Shown piece by piece: positions 17,191-24,697 of a stretch of 64,000 nucleotides of DNA; the first letter of the stretch is position 1, and each line of letters starts with the position of its first letter. The notes beneath the pieces were generated by a model. It was not told where the DNA came from. It saw nothing but the letters and a program-made list of their open reading frames with translations, and made no database searches. The DNA is from Flavobacterium buctense. GTDB taxonomy: Bacteria > Bacteroidota > Bacteroidia > Flavobacteriales > Flavobacteriaceae. The stretch is from NCBI RefSeq assembly GCF_014486695.1, contig NZ_JACTAB010000001.1:248001-312000 (forward strand), given 5' to 3'. The position numbers and the translations under genes are program-made.

Positions 17191-17583
17191 TTAGAATTTC
17201 TTGCGTTTGTCTAAAAGGTCGCGGTTTTCAATCGGATTTTCTTTTCCGGCCAAAGCATTGTCAATTTTTTCAATGTAATCCAACGAATCGTCGATATAAA
17301 AAGCTAAATTCGGCACTTTGCGCAATTGTAGTTTTACTCTTTGCGATAAATCATGCTTAATCAAAGGCGCATTGGTTTTAATGGCTTCCAATAAATCTTT
17401 AGCCTTATCTTGTGGAAAAACGCTCAAATACACTTTGGCAATCGACAAATCGGTAGTCACGCTTACTTTTGAAACTGAAATCACCAAGTTAGAAATACCG
17501 TTTTTACGCACTTCTCCTTGAAGAATATCTACCAAATCCTTTTGCAATACACTGCCAATTTTTTTCTGTCTGTTCGTTTCCAT
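17191..17583 (-). CDS. rbfA: Ribosome-binding factor A
   Basis: 130 residues from the ATG at 17583 (METNRQKKIGSVLQKDL). A further in-frame ATG at 17598 lies upstream of the -7 element and would not be transcribed from it. KH-like fold; VSVTTDLSIAKVYLSVFP is the conserved RbfA core and LRKVPNLAFYIDDSLDY the C-terminal signature. It matures the 5' end of 16S rRNA in the small subunit. First gene of an rbfA-LolC/E pair. Confidence 0.93.
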   Translation of the reverse strand: METNRQKKIGSVLQKDLVDILQGEVRKNGISNLVISVSKVSVTTDLSIAKVYLSVFPQDKAKDLLEAIKTNAPLIKHDLSQRVKLQLRKVPNLAFYIDDSLDYIEKIDNALAGKENPIENRDLLDKRKKF

Positions 17584-17587
17584 GGGG

Positions 17588-17595
17588 CAAAAATA
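17588..17595 (-). promoter_or_regulatory. -7 element nearly touching the rbfA start
   Basis: TATTTTTG on the minus strand, only 4 bases before the ATG. The predicted transcript would be leaderless or nearly so. No TTG at the proper distance. Confidence 0.45.
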
Positions 17596-17610
17596 CAACT
17601 TTTAAGTTAG

Positions 17611-17640
17611 AAAGTAACTGAGCAACTGAGTAACTGAGTT
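17611..17640. repeat. Intergenic word array, ACTGAG arm
   Basis: AAGTAACTGAGCAACTGAGT followed by AACTGAG. Inverted partner of the array at 17758-17796, with an interspersed repeat between them. Confidence 0.7.
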
Positions 17641-17647
17641 TTTTTCA

Positions 17648-17725
17648 GGAGCTATTCCTGCTGTCCGTTATATCTTTTTCCGGCTAAAAATCCGTAAAAA
17701 GGATGCCACTTCCATCAGGGCTAAT
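17648..17725 (+). repeat. Interspersed AGGAGC/GGGCTA repeat, copy A
   Basis: Starts AGGAGCTATTCCTGCTGTCC and ends CATCAGGGCTAA, with TTATATCTTTT and AAAAAGGAT in the middle. Matches copy B at 33327-33406 along its length and copy C (inverted) at 24572-24652 at its ends. Confidence 0.8.
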
Positions 17726-17757
17726 TTGTGAAATCCTTATCTTTGAATTTTTAATCT

Positions 17758-17796
17758 GCTCAGCGACTCAGTCCCTCAGCAACTCAGTAACTCCAT
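17758..17796. repeat. Intergenic word array, ACTCAG arm
   Basis: CTGCTCAGCGACTCAGTCCC followed by TCAGCAACTCAGTAACTCC; inverted with respect to 17611-17640. It ends 4 bases before the mce start codon. Confidence 0.7.
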
Positions 17797-17799
17797 AAA

Positions 17800-18201
17800 A
17801 TGAGAAAAATAGAACATATCGGCATCGCCGTAAAAAGCCTGGAAACTTCCAACCTGCTTTTCGAAAAACTCTTCGGAAATCCGCCTTATAAAGAAGAAGA
17901 AGTCGCCAGTGAAGGCGTAAAAACTTCTTTTTTCCTGAACGGGCCAAACAAAATTGAACTCCTCGAAGCCACCAATCCAGAAAGCCCAATTGCTAAATTT
18001 CTAGAAAAAAAAGGCGAAGGCATTCACCACATCGCTTTTGATGTAGAAGACATCCTTTCTGAAATGGAACGCTTAAAAAATGAAGGCTTCACCATCTTAA
18101 ATGAAACGCCTAAAAAAGGTGCTGATAATAAGCTGGTTGCATTCTTACATCCAAAAGGCACTAACGGCGTTTTGATTGAACTTTGTCAAGAAATCCGCTA
18201 A
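17800..18201 (+). CDS. mce: Methylmalonyl-CoA epimerase
   Basis: 133 residues, two glyoxalase/VOC betaalpha-beta-beta-beta modules. Metal ligands typical of the family are visible: His in KIEHIGIAV, His in GIHHIAFDV and Glu in VLIELC. It interconverts the (R)- and (S)-forms of methylmalonyl-CoA in propionate metabolism. No mutase gene is nearby. The start codon follows a word array directly, so the leader must be made of that array. Confidence 0.93.
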   Translation: MRKIEHIGIAVKSLETSNLLFEKLFGNPPYKEEEVASEGVKTSFFLNGPNKIELLEATNPESPIAKFLEKKGEGIHHIAFDVEDILSEMERLKNEGFTILNETPKKGADNKLVAFLHPKGTNGVLIELCQEIR

Positions 18202-18207
18202 AAATAG

Positions 18208-18238
18208 TTGCAACGAAACAAAAATAGTAGTAATATTG
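18208..18238 (+). promoter_or_regulatory. Promoter of the tRNA gene
   Basis: TTG (18208-18210), 20 bp, TAATATTG (18231-18238), one mismatch from TAnnTTTG. Predicted start near 18244, just before the palindrome at 18248. Confidence 0.5.
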
Positions 18239-18247
18239 CAACCTCTA

Positions 18248-18298
18248 AATAAAGCCATGGCTTTATTCACTGAACTCCAAAACCAATAAAAGTCAGTG
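18248..18298 (+). promoter_or_regulatory. Hairpins in the tRNA leader
   Basis: A perfect 20-bp palindrome AATAAAGCCATGGCTTTATT (18248-18267) is followed at once by CACTGA (18268-18273), which can pair with TCAGTG at 18293-18298. Both lie in the predicted precursor 5' of the tRNA. Confidence 0.5.
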
Positions 18299-18307
18299 AA
18301 GTAAACC

Positions 18308-18381
18308 GGTCCTATAGCTCAGTTGGTTAGAGCACCTGACTCATAATCAGGTGGTCCTTGGTTCGAGCCCAAGTGGGACCA
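18308..18381 (+). tRNA. tRNA with CAT anticodon, probably tRNA-Ile2 (lysidine-modified)
   Basis: 74 bases with a full cloverleaf: acceptor GGTCCTA/TGGGACC, D-arm GCTC/GAGC, anticodon stem CCTGA/TCAGG with loop CTCATAA, T-stem CTTGG/CCAAG with loop TTCGAGC, discriminator A. CCA is not encoded. CAT can mean elongator Met, initiator Met or Ile2. It is not an initiator type (the first acceptor pair is formed). The acceptor has C4-G69 and C5-G68, the pairs that TilS uses to recognise tRNA-Ile2 in E. coli, so Ile2 is favoured. Confidence 0.85.
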
Positions 18382-18385
18382 CAGT

Positions 18386-18415
18386 AAAAAAGACCTCCTT
18401 TTGAGGTCTTTTTTA
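18386..18415 (+). terminator. Terminator after the tRNA
   Basis: AAAAAAGACCTC, loop CTTTT, GAGGTCTTTTTT. Perfect stem and T run. Confidence 0.88.
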
Positions 18416-18566
18416 TCTAATTTAAAATCCCATAAAGGGAAATTTTCGTTAATTAGAAATAGGATTATGTCATAATTTTTAGAAATAAAATACTAATTCA
18501 CTTTAGAATCAGTACTTTTGGACATTAAATTTCTATTAACATAATGGATTAAATATTTAATTTATT

Positions 18567-18595
18567 TTGGAGATTAGATTTTTTTTATACTTTTA
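18567..18595 (+). promoter_or_regulatory. Promoter of the small sorting-signal gene
   Basis: TTG (18567-18569), 18 bp, TACTTTTA (18588-18595). Six bases to the ATG at 18602, so the leader is almost absent. Confidence 0.5.
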
Positions 18596-18601
18596 CGCAC
18601 T

Positions 18602-18817
18602 ATGAAAATTGTCCCGAATAGAATAATTACCATTCTGGTTTTGCTTTTGTGGAGTTTCGCAAGCCATGCTGCGCCTGCTGAACCACCGCAACCATCACTG
18701 CCGCCACCCCCGCCTGGCTTGCCTTTGGACGGAGGTGTATTGATATTGATGGCCATTTCATTAGCCTTCGGATTATACAAAATTTACCAATTGAACATAA
18801 AAAAAGCATCCCGTTAA
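18602..18817 (+). CDS. Small secreted protein with a PID-CTERM-like sorting tail
   Basis: 71 residues: signal peptide (MKIVPNRIITILVLLLWSFA, cleavage near SHA-A), a proline-rich stretch (PPQPSLPPPPP), then GLPLDGG directly before a transmembrane helix and a basic end (NIKKASR). Pro-rich, P-[IL]-D-G-G, helix, basic tail is the layout of the PID-CTERM sorting signals of Flavobacteria. The mature extracytoplasmic part is almost nothing but the signal, so it may be a minimal substrate or a cell-surface stub. The stop codon sits in the loop of the terminator. Confidence 0.65.
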   Translation: MKIVPNRIITILVLLLWSFASHAAPAEPPQPSLPPPPPGLPLDGGVLILMAISLAFGLYKIYQLNIKKASR

Positions 18818-18832
18818 AAGGATGCTTTTTTC
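18801..18832 (+). terminator. Terminator overlapping the end of the small gene
   Basis: GCATCC (18806-18811) and GGATGC (18820-18825), flanked by A and T runs. The loop contains the stop codon. Confidence 0.8.
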
Positions 18833-18857
18833 TTTATAAATGCACGAATTTTAAAAA

Positions 18858-19448
18858 TTAGTGCCTCAAAGAAGACAATCGTGCCACGTATTTTCCCACA
18901 ACATCAAATTCTAAATTTATTTTTGTGCCTATTTTGAACGATTTAAAATTAGTGTGTTCATAAGTGTAAGGAATAATTGCTACACTAAATTCATTTTCTT
19001 TAGAATTCACAACAGTCAAACTAACTCCATTTACCGTGATTGATCCTTTTTCAATGGTAATATTGTTTAATTGTTTATCGTATTCAAAAGTAAAATACCA
19101 ACTCCCATTCGCTTCTTCAATTGATTTACAAATTCCGGTTTGGTCCACATGCCCTTGAACTATATGTCCGTCTAGCCTATCTCCTAATTTCATGGCGCGT
19201 TCTAAATTGAGCAAATCACCAACTAGCCAATCCGCAAGATTGGTTTTTTCAATAGTTTCTCTAATGGCCGTTACAGTGTATTCGTCATTATTGATGGCTA
19301 CTACAGTGAGACAAACACCATTGTGAGCTACACTTTGGTCAATTTTTAACTCATGAGTTATGGCAGAAGAAACCGTTATATGAACATTATCCTGGTCTTT
19401 TTTAATTTCTTTGACTATTCCAAGGGTTTCAATTATTCCTGTAAACAT
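18858..19448 (-). CDS. ribE: Riboflavin synthase, alpha chain
   Basis: 196 residues with two lumazine-binding repeats, the first starting MFTGIIETLG, the second around LDGHIVQGHVDQTG. VCLTVVAI and VSLTVVNS are the matched strands of the two halves. It converts two 6,7-dimethyl-8-ribityllumazine molecules to riboflavin. Divergent from pdxA across 60 bp. Confidence 0.96.
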   Translation of the reverse strand: MFTGIIETLGIVKEIKKDQDNVHITVSSAITHELKIDQSVAHNGVCLTVVAINNDEYTVTAIRETIEKTNLADWLVGDLLNLERAMKLGDRLDGHIVQGHVDQTGICKSIEEANGSWYFTFEYDKQLNNITIEKGSITVNGVSLTVVNSKENEFSVAIIPYTYEHTNFKSFKIGTKINLEFDVVGKYVARLSSLRH

Positions 19449-19464
19449 TATGGTTTTATTTTAC

Positions 19465-19485
19465 TAAATTTGCACTTCAAAATTA
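19465..19485. promoter_or_regulatory. Divergent -7 elements for ribE and pdxA
   Basis: Plus strand TAAATTTG (19465-19472) for pdxA; minus strand TAATTTTG (19485-19478) for ribE. They point away from the same 5-bp space, so the two start sites should fall inside each other's promoter and may compete. Confidence 0.5.
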
Positions 19486-19508
19486 GCAATAAATAACTAG
19501 TCCTTCTT

Positions 19509-20555
19509 ATGAAAAAAGCAGAAAATATCATCGTTGGGATTTCAATTGGAGATTTAAACGGTATTGGAAGCGAAGTAATCCTTAAGACTTTTGAAGATTC
19601 CAGGATGCTGGAGCTTTGCACACCGGTTATTTTTGCCAATGTAAAAGTGCTTTCGTTTATCAAAAAAACTTTGGAACTCACTGCTCCGTTGCACGGTATT
19701 GATAAGATTGAGCAATTGGTTGTTGGTAAAATCAATGTGTTGAATATTTGGCGAGAAGGTGTTGATTTGAATTTTGGGCAAAATGATGAAAACATCGGAA
19801 AGTATGCCATAAAATCATTTGTCGCTGCTACCAAAGCTTTAAAAGAAAATCATATTGACGTTTTAGTTACAGCGCCTATTAATAAATATAATATACAATC
19901 CGAAGAATTTAAATTTCCGGGACATACTGATTATTTAGACCAAGAATTAGAAGGAAATGCTTTGATGTTAATGGTTCAGGACAACTTAAGAGTAGGTTTA
20001 TTGACTGACCATATTCCTGTAAACGAGGTAGCCAAACATTTGACTGAAAAATTAATCATTCAAAAAGTAGAAACCATCAAACAATCTTTGATTCAAGATT
20101 TTGGTATTAACAAACCTAAAATTGCAGTTTTAGCTTTGAATCCACATGCAGGAGACAATGGCGTGATTGGCAAAGAAGATGACGAAATTTTGAAACCATC
20201 ATTAAAAAAATTATTTGAAAAAGGCACTTTGGTTTTTGGCCCATTTGCTGCCGATGGTTTTTTTGGGAGCAACCAATATGATAAATACGATGCAGTAATT
20301 GCTACTTATCACGACCAAGGATTGATTCCGTTTAAAACTTTGTCTTTTGGGAATGGTGTAAATTACACCGCCGGTTTAAATAAAATCAGGACATCTCCCG
20401 ATCATGGAACGGCCTATGAAATCGCCGGAAAAGGAATTGCCGATTACAATTCATTTAAGGAAGCGGTTTACACAGCGATTGATATCTATAATTCTAGATT
20501 TCAACACTTGGAAATCAGCAAGAACCCCTTGAAAACAAAAGAAAAACAGTTATAA
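19509..20555 (+). CDS. pdxA: 4-hydroxythreonine-4-phosphate dehydrogenase
   Basis: 348 residues. GISIGDLNGIGSEVILK at the start is the family's N-terminal motif; FPGHTDYL holds a metal-binding His, and ATYHDQGLIPFK and TSPDHGTAYEIAGKG are conserved active-site segments. It oxidises 4-phosphohydroxy-threonine in pyridoxal phosphate synthesis by the DXP-dependent route. The next genes have their own promoter. Confidence 0.95.
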   Translation: MKKAENIIVGISIGDLNGIGSEVILKTFEDSRMLELCTPVIFANVKVLSFIKKTLELTAPLHGIDKIEQLVVGKINVLNIWREGVDLNFGQNDENIGKYAIKSFVAATKALKENHIDVLVTAPINKYNIQSEEFKFPGHTDYLDQELEGNALMLMVQDNLRVGLLTDHIPVNEVAKHLTEKLIIQKVETIKQSLIQDFGINKPKIAVLALNPHAGDNGVIGKEDDEILKPSLKKLFEKGTLVFGPFAADGFFGSNQYDKYDAVIATYHDQGLIPFKTLSFGNGVNYTAGLNKIRTSPDHGTAYEIAGKGIADYNSFKEAVYTAIDIYNSRFQHLEISKNPLKTKEKQL

Positions 20556-20578
20556 ACAAAAAAATGTTCATAAGGTTA

Positions 20579-20624
20579 TTGGAATTCCAATAATTTTATA
20601 TCTTTGCACTCCCGAAATGTCGGG
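20579..20624 (+). promoter_or_regulatory. Promoter and leader hairpin of the DUF177-rpmF genes
   Basis: TTG (20579-20581), 17 bp, TATCTTTG (20599-20606): a full consensus match. The leader starts with a hairpin CCCGA-AATG-TCGGG (20611-20624), then 16 bases to the ATG. A hairpin at the very 5' end could stabilise the mRNA or be a regulatory site. Confidence 0.7.
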
Positions 20625-20640
20625 TCAAATTGTTGTTTAG

Positions 20641-21180
20641 ATGAAAAGTACAAATGAATATTTAATTCCTTTTGTAGGGTTAAAATTAGGAAAGCATCAG
20701 TTTGAGTTTAAAATAAACAAAAAGTTCTTTGACGAATTTAGTTTTGATGAATTCGAAAGTTGTGATATTGACGTAGAGGTTGTCTTAGACAAAAAATCAA
20801 CTATGTTGGAAATCAGCTTTAAACACAAAGGAACTGTAAACGTTCCCTGTGACTTAACCGGAGAACCATTTGATTTACCTATCAAAGGAAAAATTAAATT
20901 GGTAGTACAGTTTGGTGAAGAATTCAACAATGATAATGATGAATTATTGATATTGCCTCATGGCGAACATCAAATAGATTTATCGCAATACATTTATGAA
21001 ATGATTGTATTGTCTGTGCCTCTCAAAAGAGTTCATCCCGGTGTAAAAGACGGCACATTACAAACAGAAGCATTGAAAAAACTAAACGAATTACAAGTTA
21101 AAGAAGTAAAAGAAGTAAAAAAAGAAGATGATATTGACCCGCGTTGGGACAAATTAAAACAACTATTAACGGATAAATAA
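20641..21180 (+). CDS. DUF177 (YceD-like) protein
   Basis: 179 residues. The gene is typically next to rpmF, as here (9 bp away), and family members are linked to 23S rRNA accumulation. The pair CDI (near residue 41) and VPCDLTGEPFDLP (near 75) matches the family core; the C-terminus (DPRWDKLKQLL) is the characteristic end. Precise function is not settled. Confidence 0.9.
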   Translation: MKSTNEYLIPFVGLKLGKHQFEFKINKKFFDEFSFDEFESCDIDVEVVLDKKSTMLEISFKHKGTVNVPCDLTGEPFDLPIKGKIKLVVQFGEEFNNDNDELLILPHGEHQIDLSQYIYEMIVLSVPLKRVHPGVKDGTLQTEALKKLNELQVKEVKEVKKEDDIDPRWDKLKQLLTDK

Positions 21181-21189
21181 TATAGTACA

Positions 21190-21384
21190 ATGGCACATCC
21201 TAAGAGAAAAATCTCGAAAACTAGAAGAGACAAAAGAAGAACTCATTATAAAGCAACTGTTGCTCAAATCGCTACTTGCCCGGTAACCGGTGAAGCGCAT
21301 TTATACCACAGAGCATACTGGCATGAAGGAAAAATGTATTACAGAGGACAAGTTGTTATTGATAAATCAGTAGCTGTTGCTTAA
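21190..21384 (+). CDS. rpmF: 50S ribosomal protein L32
   Basis: 64 residues. [20 protein letters not shown] is the invariant basic start. The zinc-ribbon region shows a single Cys ([15 protein letters not shown]), so this is a copy without the four-Cys ribbon. Followed by its own terminator before fabH. Confidence 0.97.
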   Translation: MAHPKRKISKTRRDKRRTHYKATVAQIATCPVTGEAHLYHRAYWHEGKMYYRGQVVIDKSVAVA

Positions 21385-21404
21385 TTAAGGTTTTTTTACA
21401 AAAC

Positions 21405-21430
21405 AAACTCCCACTTTATGGGAGTTTTTT
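21405..21430 (+). terminator. Terminator after rpmF
   Basis: AAACTCCCA, loop CTTTA, TGGGAGTTT and T's. Confidence 0.85.
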
Positions 21431-21542
21431 GTTTTCATTAATTTTAGCAAATATCCAATCCTAATCAGCTTAGGTATAAAATTTTTTTGTAATTTCCACA
21501 ACTTTACGATTTAACAAAATCGACTGGAAAAATACCATTTTT

Positions 21543-22544
21543 ATGACTAAAATTACAGCCGCAATAACCGCAGTTGGAGCTTATGTTCCGGAATTTGTAC
21601 TCTCAAATCAAGTACTGGAAACTATGGTTGATACCAATGACGAATGGATTACCACTCGCACCGGAATCAACGAAAGAAGGCTTTTAAAAGAAAAAGGTAA
21701 AGGCACTTCACATATGGCCATCAAAGCCGCTCAAGATTTAATTTCCAAAGCCAATATCAATCCTGAAGAAATCGACCTGGTTATTATGGCTACGGCAACT
21801 CCGGATATGCCGGTCGCAGCCACAGGTGTTTACGTAGCTAGTCAAATTGGTGCGGTAAACGCTTTTGCCTATGATTTACAAGCGGCTTGTTCGAGTTTCT
21901 TATTTGGCATGTCGAATGCTGCAGCTTACATAGAATCAGGAAGATACAAAAAAGTACTGTTAATTGGTGCCGATAAAATGTCTTCCATCATTGATTATAC
22001 TGATAGAGCTACTTGTATCATCTTTGGTGATGGTGCAGGTGCGGTTTTATTTGAACCAAACTATGAAGGTTTAGGTCTTCAAGACGAATTTTTAAGAAGC
22101 GACGGAATCGGTAGAGAATACCTAAAAATTGATGCCGGTGGTTCAATCCTTCCTCCAACAGCCGAAACGGTTGCCAACGGACAGCACTTTGTTTTTCAAG
22201 ACGGAAAAACCGTTTTCAAATACGCCGTTTCAGGCATGGCAGATGTTAGTGAAAAAATAATGGAGCGCAACAACTTAACCAAAGACGATGTCAATTGGTT
22301 AATTGCACACCAAGCTAACAAAAGAATTATAGATGCGACTGCAAACCGAATGGGCTTGGATGAAGAAAAAGTCTTAGTAAATATTCAAAAATACGGCAAT
22401 ACAACCTCAGCTACATTACCTTTGCTGTTGAGTGATTTTGAAAATCAATTTAAAAAAGGCGATAATTTAATTTTTGCCGCATTTGGTGGTGGATTCACTT
22501 GGGGTTCTATCTACTTAAAATGGGCATACAACAAACAACAATAA
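21543..22544 (+). CDS. fabH: 3-oxoacyl-ACP synthase III
   Basis: 333 residues. Catalytic triad: Cys116 in LQAACSSFLFG, His in LIAHQANKRII and Asn in YGNTTSAT. TRTGINERR near residue 40 is typical. It condenses acetyl-CoA (or a branched starter) with malonyl-ACP to begin fatty-acid synthesis. Followed at 24 bp by accB, as in other Bacteroidota. Confidence 0.96.
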   Translation: MTKITAAITAVGAYVPEFVLSNQVLETMVDTNDEWITTRTGINERRLLKEKGKGTSHMAIKAAQDLISKANINPEEIDLVIMATATPDMPVAATGVYVASQIGAVNAFAYDLQAACSSFLFGMSNAAAYIESGRYKKVLLIGADKMSSIIDYTDRATCIIFGDGAGAVLFEPNYEGLGLQDEFLRSDGIGREYLKIDAGGSILPPTAETVANGQHFVFQDGKTVFKYAVSGMADVSEKIMERNNLTKDDVNWLIAHQANKRIIDATANRMGLDEEKVLVNIQKYGNTTSATLPLLLSDFENQFKKGDNLIFAAFGGGFTWGSIYLKWAYNKQQ

Positions 22545-22568
22545 AACTAATTCTAAAACTAACTAATT

Positions 22569-23048
22569 ATGGATTTAAAAGAAATTCAAAACCTAATCAA
22601 ATTTGTATCCAATTCCGGGGTTGCTGAAGTAAAGTTAGAGACAGGTGACATTAAAATTACAATCCGAACTACCTTAGAAGGCAATTCACCTGATATCACT
22701 TATGTGCAACAAGCGCCAATGCAACAAGCCATTGCTGCTCCTGCTGCTGTTGCTCCAGTTGCTGCTGCACCGGTTGCCGCTGCTCCTGCTGCTGATGACA
22801 ACTCAAAATATGTTACTATAAAATCACCAATGATTGGAACATTCTACCGCAAACCATCTCCGGACAAACCGGTATTTGTGGAAGTTGGTAGTACTATCCA
22901 AAAAGGTGACGTACTTTGTGTAGTTGAAGCGATGAAGTTGTTCAACGAAATCGAAGCAGAAATCACCGGTAAAATCGTTAAGATTTTAGTAGACGATATG
23001 TCTCCGGTAGAATTTGACCAACCGTTATTCTTGGTAGATCCATCTTAA
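22569..23048 (+). CDS. accB: Biotin carboxyl carrier protein of acetyl-CoA carboxylase
   Basis: 159 residues: N-terminal helix pair, an Ala/Pro-rich flexible linker (about 55-80, APAAVAPVAAAPVAA), and a biotinyl domain with Lys123 in VEAMKLFNEIE. It carries carboxybiotin between AccC and the carboxyltransferase. Confidence 0.96.
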   Translation: MDLKEIQNLIKFVSNSGVAEVKLETGDIKITIRTTLEGNSPDITYVQQAPMQQAIAAPAAVAPVAAAPVAAAPAADDNSKYVTIKSPMIGTFYRKPSPDKPVFVEVGSTIQKGDVLCVVEAMKLFNEIEAEITGKIVKILVDDMSPVEFDQPLFLVDPS

Positions 23049-23051
23049 ACT

Positions 23052-23143
23052 ATTTTAAATTATGAATTATAAATTATAAATGATGGCAAGCTGTCAATTA
23101 TAATAATTTAAAATTTAAAATTTCTAATTTAAAATTCTTAAAA
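23052..23143. repeat. Intergenic word array, AATTATAAAT type, between accB and accC
   Basis: TTATGAATTATAAATTATAA, a short GC island GGCAAGCTGTC, then ATAATTTAAAATTTAAAATT and CTAATTTAAAATTC. The two AT arms are roughly inverted around the island. Confidence 0.55.
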
Positions 23144-23145
23144 AG

Positions 23146-24492
23146 ATGTTTAAAAAAATATTAATTGCCAATAGAGGGGAAATTGCGCTTCGCGTCATCA
23201 GAACCTGTAAAGAAATGGGCATCAAGACTGTGGCGGTTTACTCTACGGCCGATGCGGAAAGTTTACACGTAAAGTTTGCAGACGAAGCCGTTTGTATTGG
23301 ACCACCGCCAAGTAATTTATCTTACTTGAAAATGTCGAATATCATTGCGGCTGCCGAAATCACTAATGCCGATGCCATTCATCCGGGTTATGGTTTCTTG
23401 TCTGAAAATGCGAAATTCTCTAAGATTTGTCAGGAACACGGCATCAAGTTTATTGGTGCTTCGCCTGAAATGATTGACCGTATGGGTGACAAAGCTTCGG
23501 CTAAAGCGACCATGAAAGCGGCCGGAGTTCCTTGTGTTCCCGGTTCTGACGGTTTATTAGAATCTTACGAGCAAGCTTTAGAATTGTCTAAAGGTATGGG
23601 CTTCCCGGTAATGTTGAAAGCTACTGCCGGTGGTGGTGGAAAAGGAATGCGTGCCGTTTGGAAAGAAGATGAATTATTAAAAGCGTGGGAAAGTGCGCGT
23701 CAGGAATCAGCGGCAGCGTTTGGGAATGACGGGATGTATTTGGAGAAATTAATCGAAGAGCCACGCCATATTGAAATACAAGTAGTAGGTGATTCTTATG
23801 GAAAAGCCTGTCACTTATCAGAAAGAGATTGTTCGGTGCAACGTCGTCACCAAAAATTGACTGAGGAAACGCCGTCTCCGTTTATGACGGACGAATTGAG
23901 AACTAAAATGGGTGAAGCCGCTGTAAAAGCCGCAGAATTCATTAAATATGAAGGTGCCGGAACAGTAGAATTCTTGGTGGACAAACACCGAAATTTTTAC
24001 TTTATGGAGATGAACACTCGTATCCAAGTAGAACACCCAATTACGGAACAAGTTATTGATTACGATTTGATTCGTGAGCAGATATTAGTTGCGGCCGGTG
24101 TGCCAATTTCGGGTAAAAATTATTTACCGCAATTGCACTCTATAGAATGTCGTATTAACGCTGAAGATCCGTACAATGACTTCCGTCCTTCACCGGGTAA
24201 AATTACCGTTTTACATGCGCCGGGTGGACACGGAGTGCGTTTAGATACTCACGTTTACGCTGGTTATACTATTCCGCCGAATTATGACTCGATGATTGCC
24301 AAGTTGATTACAACTGCGCAAACCAGAGAAGAAGCCATCAACAAAATGAAGCGTGCTTTGGATGAGTTTTACATTGAAGGGATTAAAACAACCATTCCAT
24401 TCCACAGACAATTGATGGAAGAGCCGGATTATGTAGCCGGAAATTACACTACGAAGTTTATGGAAAGTTTTAAAATGAACGATCCGGAATAG
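23146..24492 (+). CDS. accC: Biotin carboxylase subunit of acetyl-CoA carboxylase
   Basis: 448 residues, normal size. ATP-grasp enzyme: the glycine-rich loop [11 protein letters not shown] near residues 160-170, [13 protein letters not shown] and [15 protein letters not shown]. It carboxylates biotin on AccB. The third gene of fabH-accB-accC, followed by a strong terminator. Confidence 0.97.
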   Translation: MFKKILIANRGEIALRVIRTCKEMGIKTVAVYSTADAESLHVKFADEAVCIGPPPSNLSYLKMSNIIAAAEITNADAIHPGYGFLSENAKFSKICQEHGIKFIGASPEMIDRMGDKASAKATMKAAGVPCVPGSDGLLESYEQALELSKGMGFPVMLKATAGGGGKGMRAVWKEDELLKAWESARQESAAAFGNDGMYLEKLIEEPRHIEIQVVGDSYGKACHLSERDCSVQRRHQKLTEETPSPFMTDELRTKMGEAAVKAAEFIKYEGAGTVEFLVDKHRNFYFMEMNTRIQVEHPITEQVIDYDLIREQILVAAGVPISGKNYLPQLHSIECRINAEDPYNDFRPSPGKITVLHAPGGHGVRLDTHVYAGYTIPPNYDSMIAKLITTAQTREEAINKMKRALDEFYIEGIKTTIPFHRQLMEEPDYVAGNYTTKFMESFKMNDPE

Positions 24493-24503
24493 ATAGAAAA
24501 TAG

Positions 24504-24532
24504 AAACCCAACTTGAGAGAGTTGGGTTTTTT
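24504..24532 (+). terminator. Terminator of accC
   Basis: AAACCCAACT, loop TGAGAG, AGTTGGGTTT and T's. The stem sequence is nearly the same as the one at 24664-24692. Confidence 0.88.
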
Positions 24533-24571
24533 GTTGGGCTAAGTTTCCAAAAATTAAAACGGCTTTCCCTT

Positions 24572-24652
24572 TAGCCCCGATTGTAGCTAGCTACCGTGTA
24601 GCGCGGAAAGCGGGAATATGGATGGCAAGAATGCTCAAACCAATCGCTCCTG
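24572..24652 (-). repeat. Interspersed AGGAGC/GGGCTA repeat, copy C (inverted, diverged)
   Basis: On the minus strand it begins AGGAGCGATTGG, contains TATTCCCGCTTTCCGCGC and ends CAATCGGGGCTAA. A perfect 12-bp palindrome GTAGCTAGCTAC lies at 24583-24594. It is wedged between two terminators of like sequence. Confidence 0.6.
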
Positions 24653-24663
24653 ATTAAAAAAAC

Positions 24664-24692
24664 AAAACCCAACTTTTTCAAGTTGGGTTTTT
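24664..24692. terminator. Bidirectional terminator for the S9 peptidase gene
   Basis: AAAACCCAACTT, loop TTTC, AAGTTGGGTTTT; on the minus strand it is followed by GTTTTTTT. Confidence 0.85.
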
Positions 24693-24697
24693 CATTA

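Noticed and set aside
18574-18780. Glycine-rich minus-strand frame over the PID-CTERM-like gene
   Set aside because: It is the mirror of the proline-rich stretch; the plus strand has promoter, signal peptide and terminator.
24583-24594. Perfect palindrome GTAGCTAGCTAC as a possible attachment or recombination site
   Set aside because: No integrase or mobile gene nearby; better explained as part of a diverged interspersed repeat.
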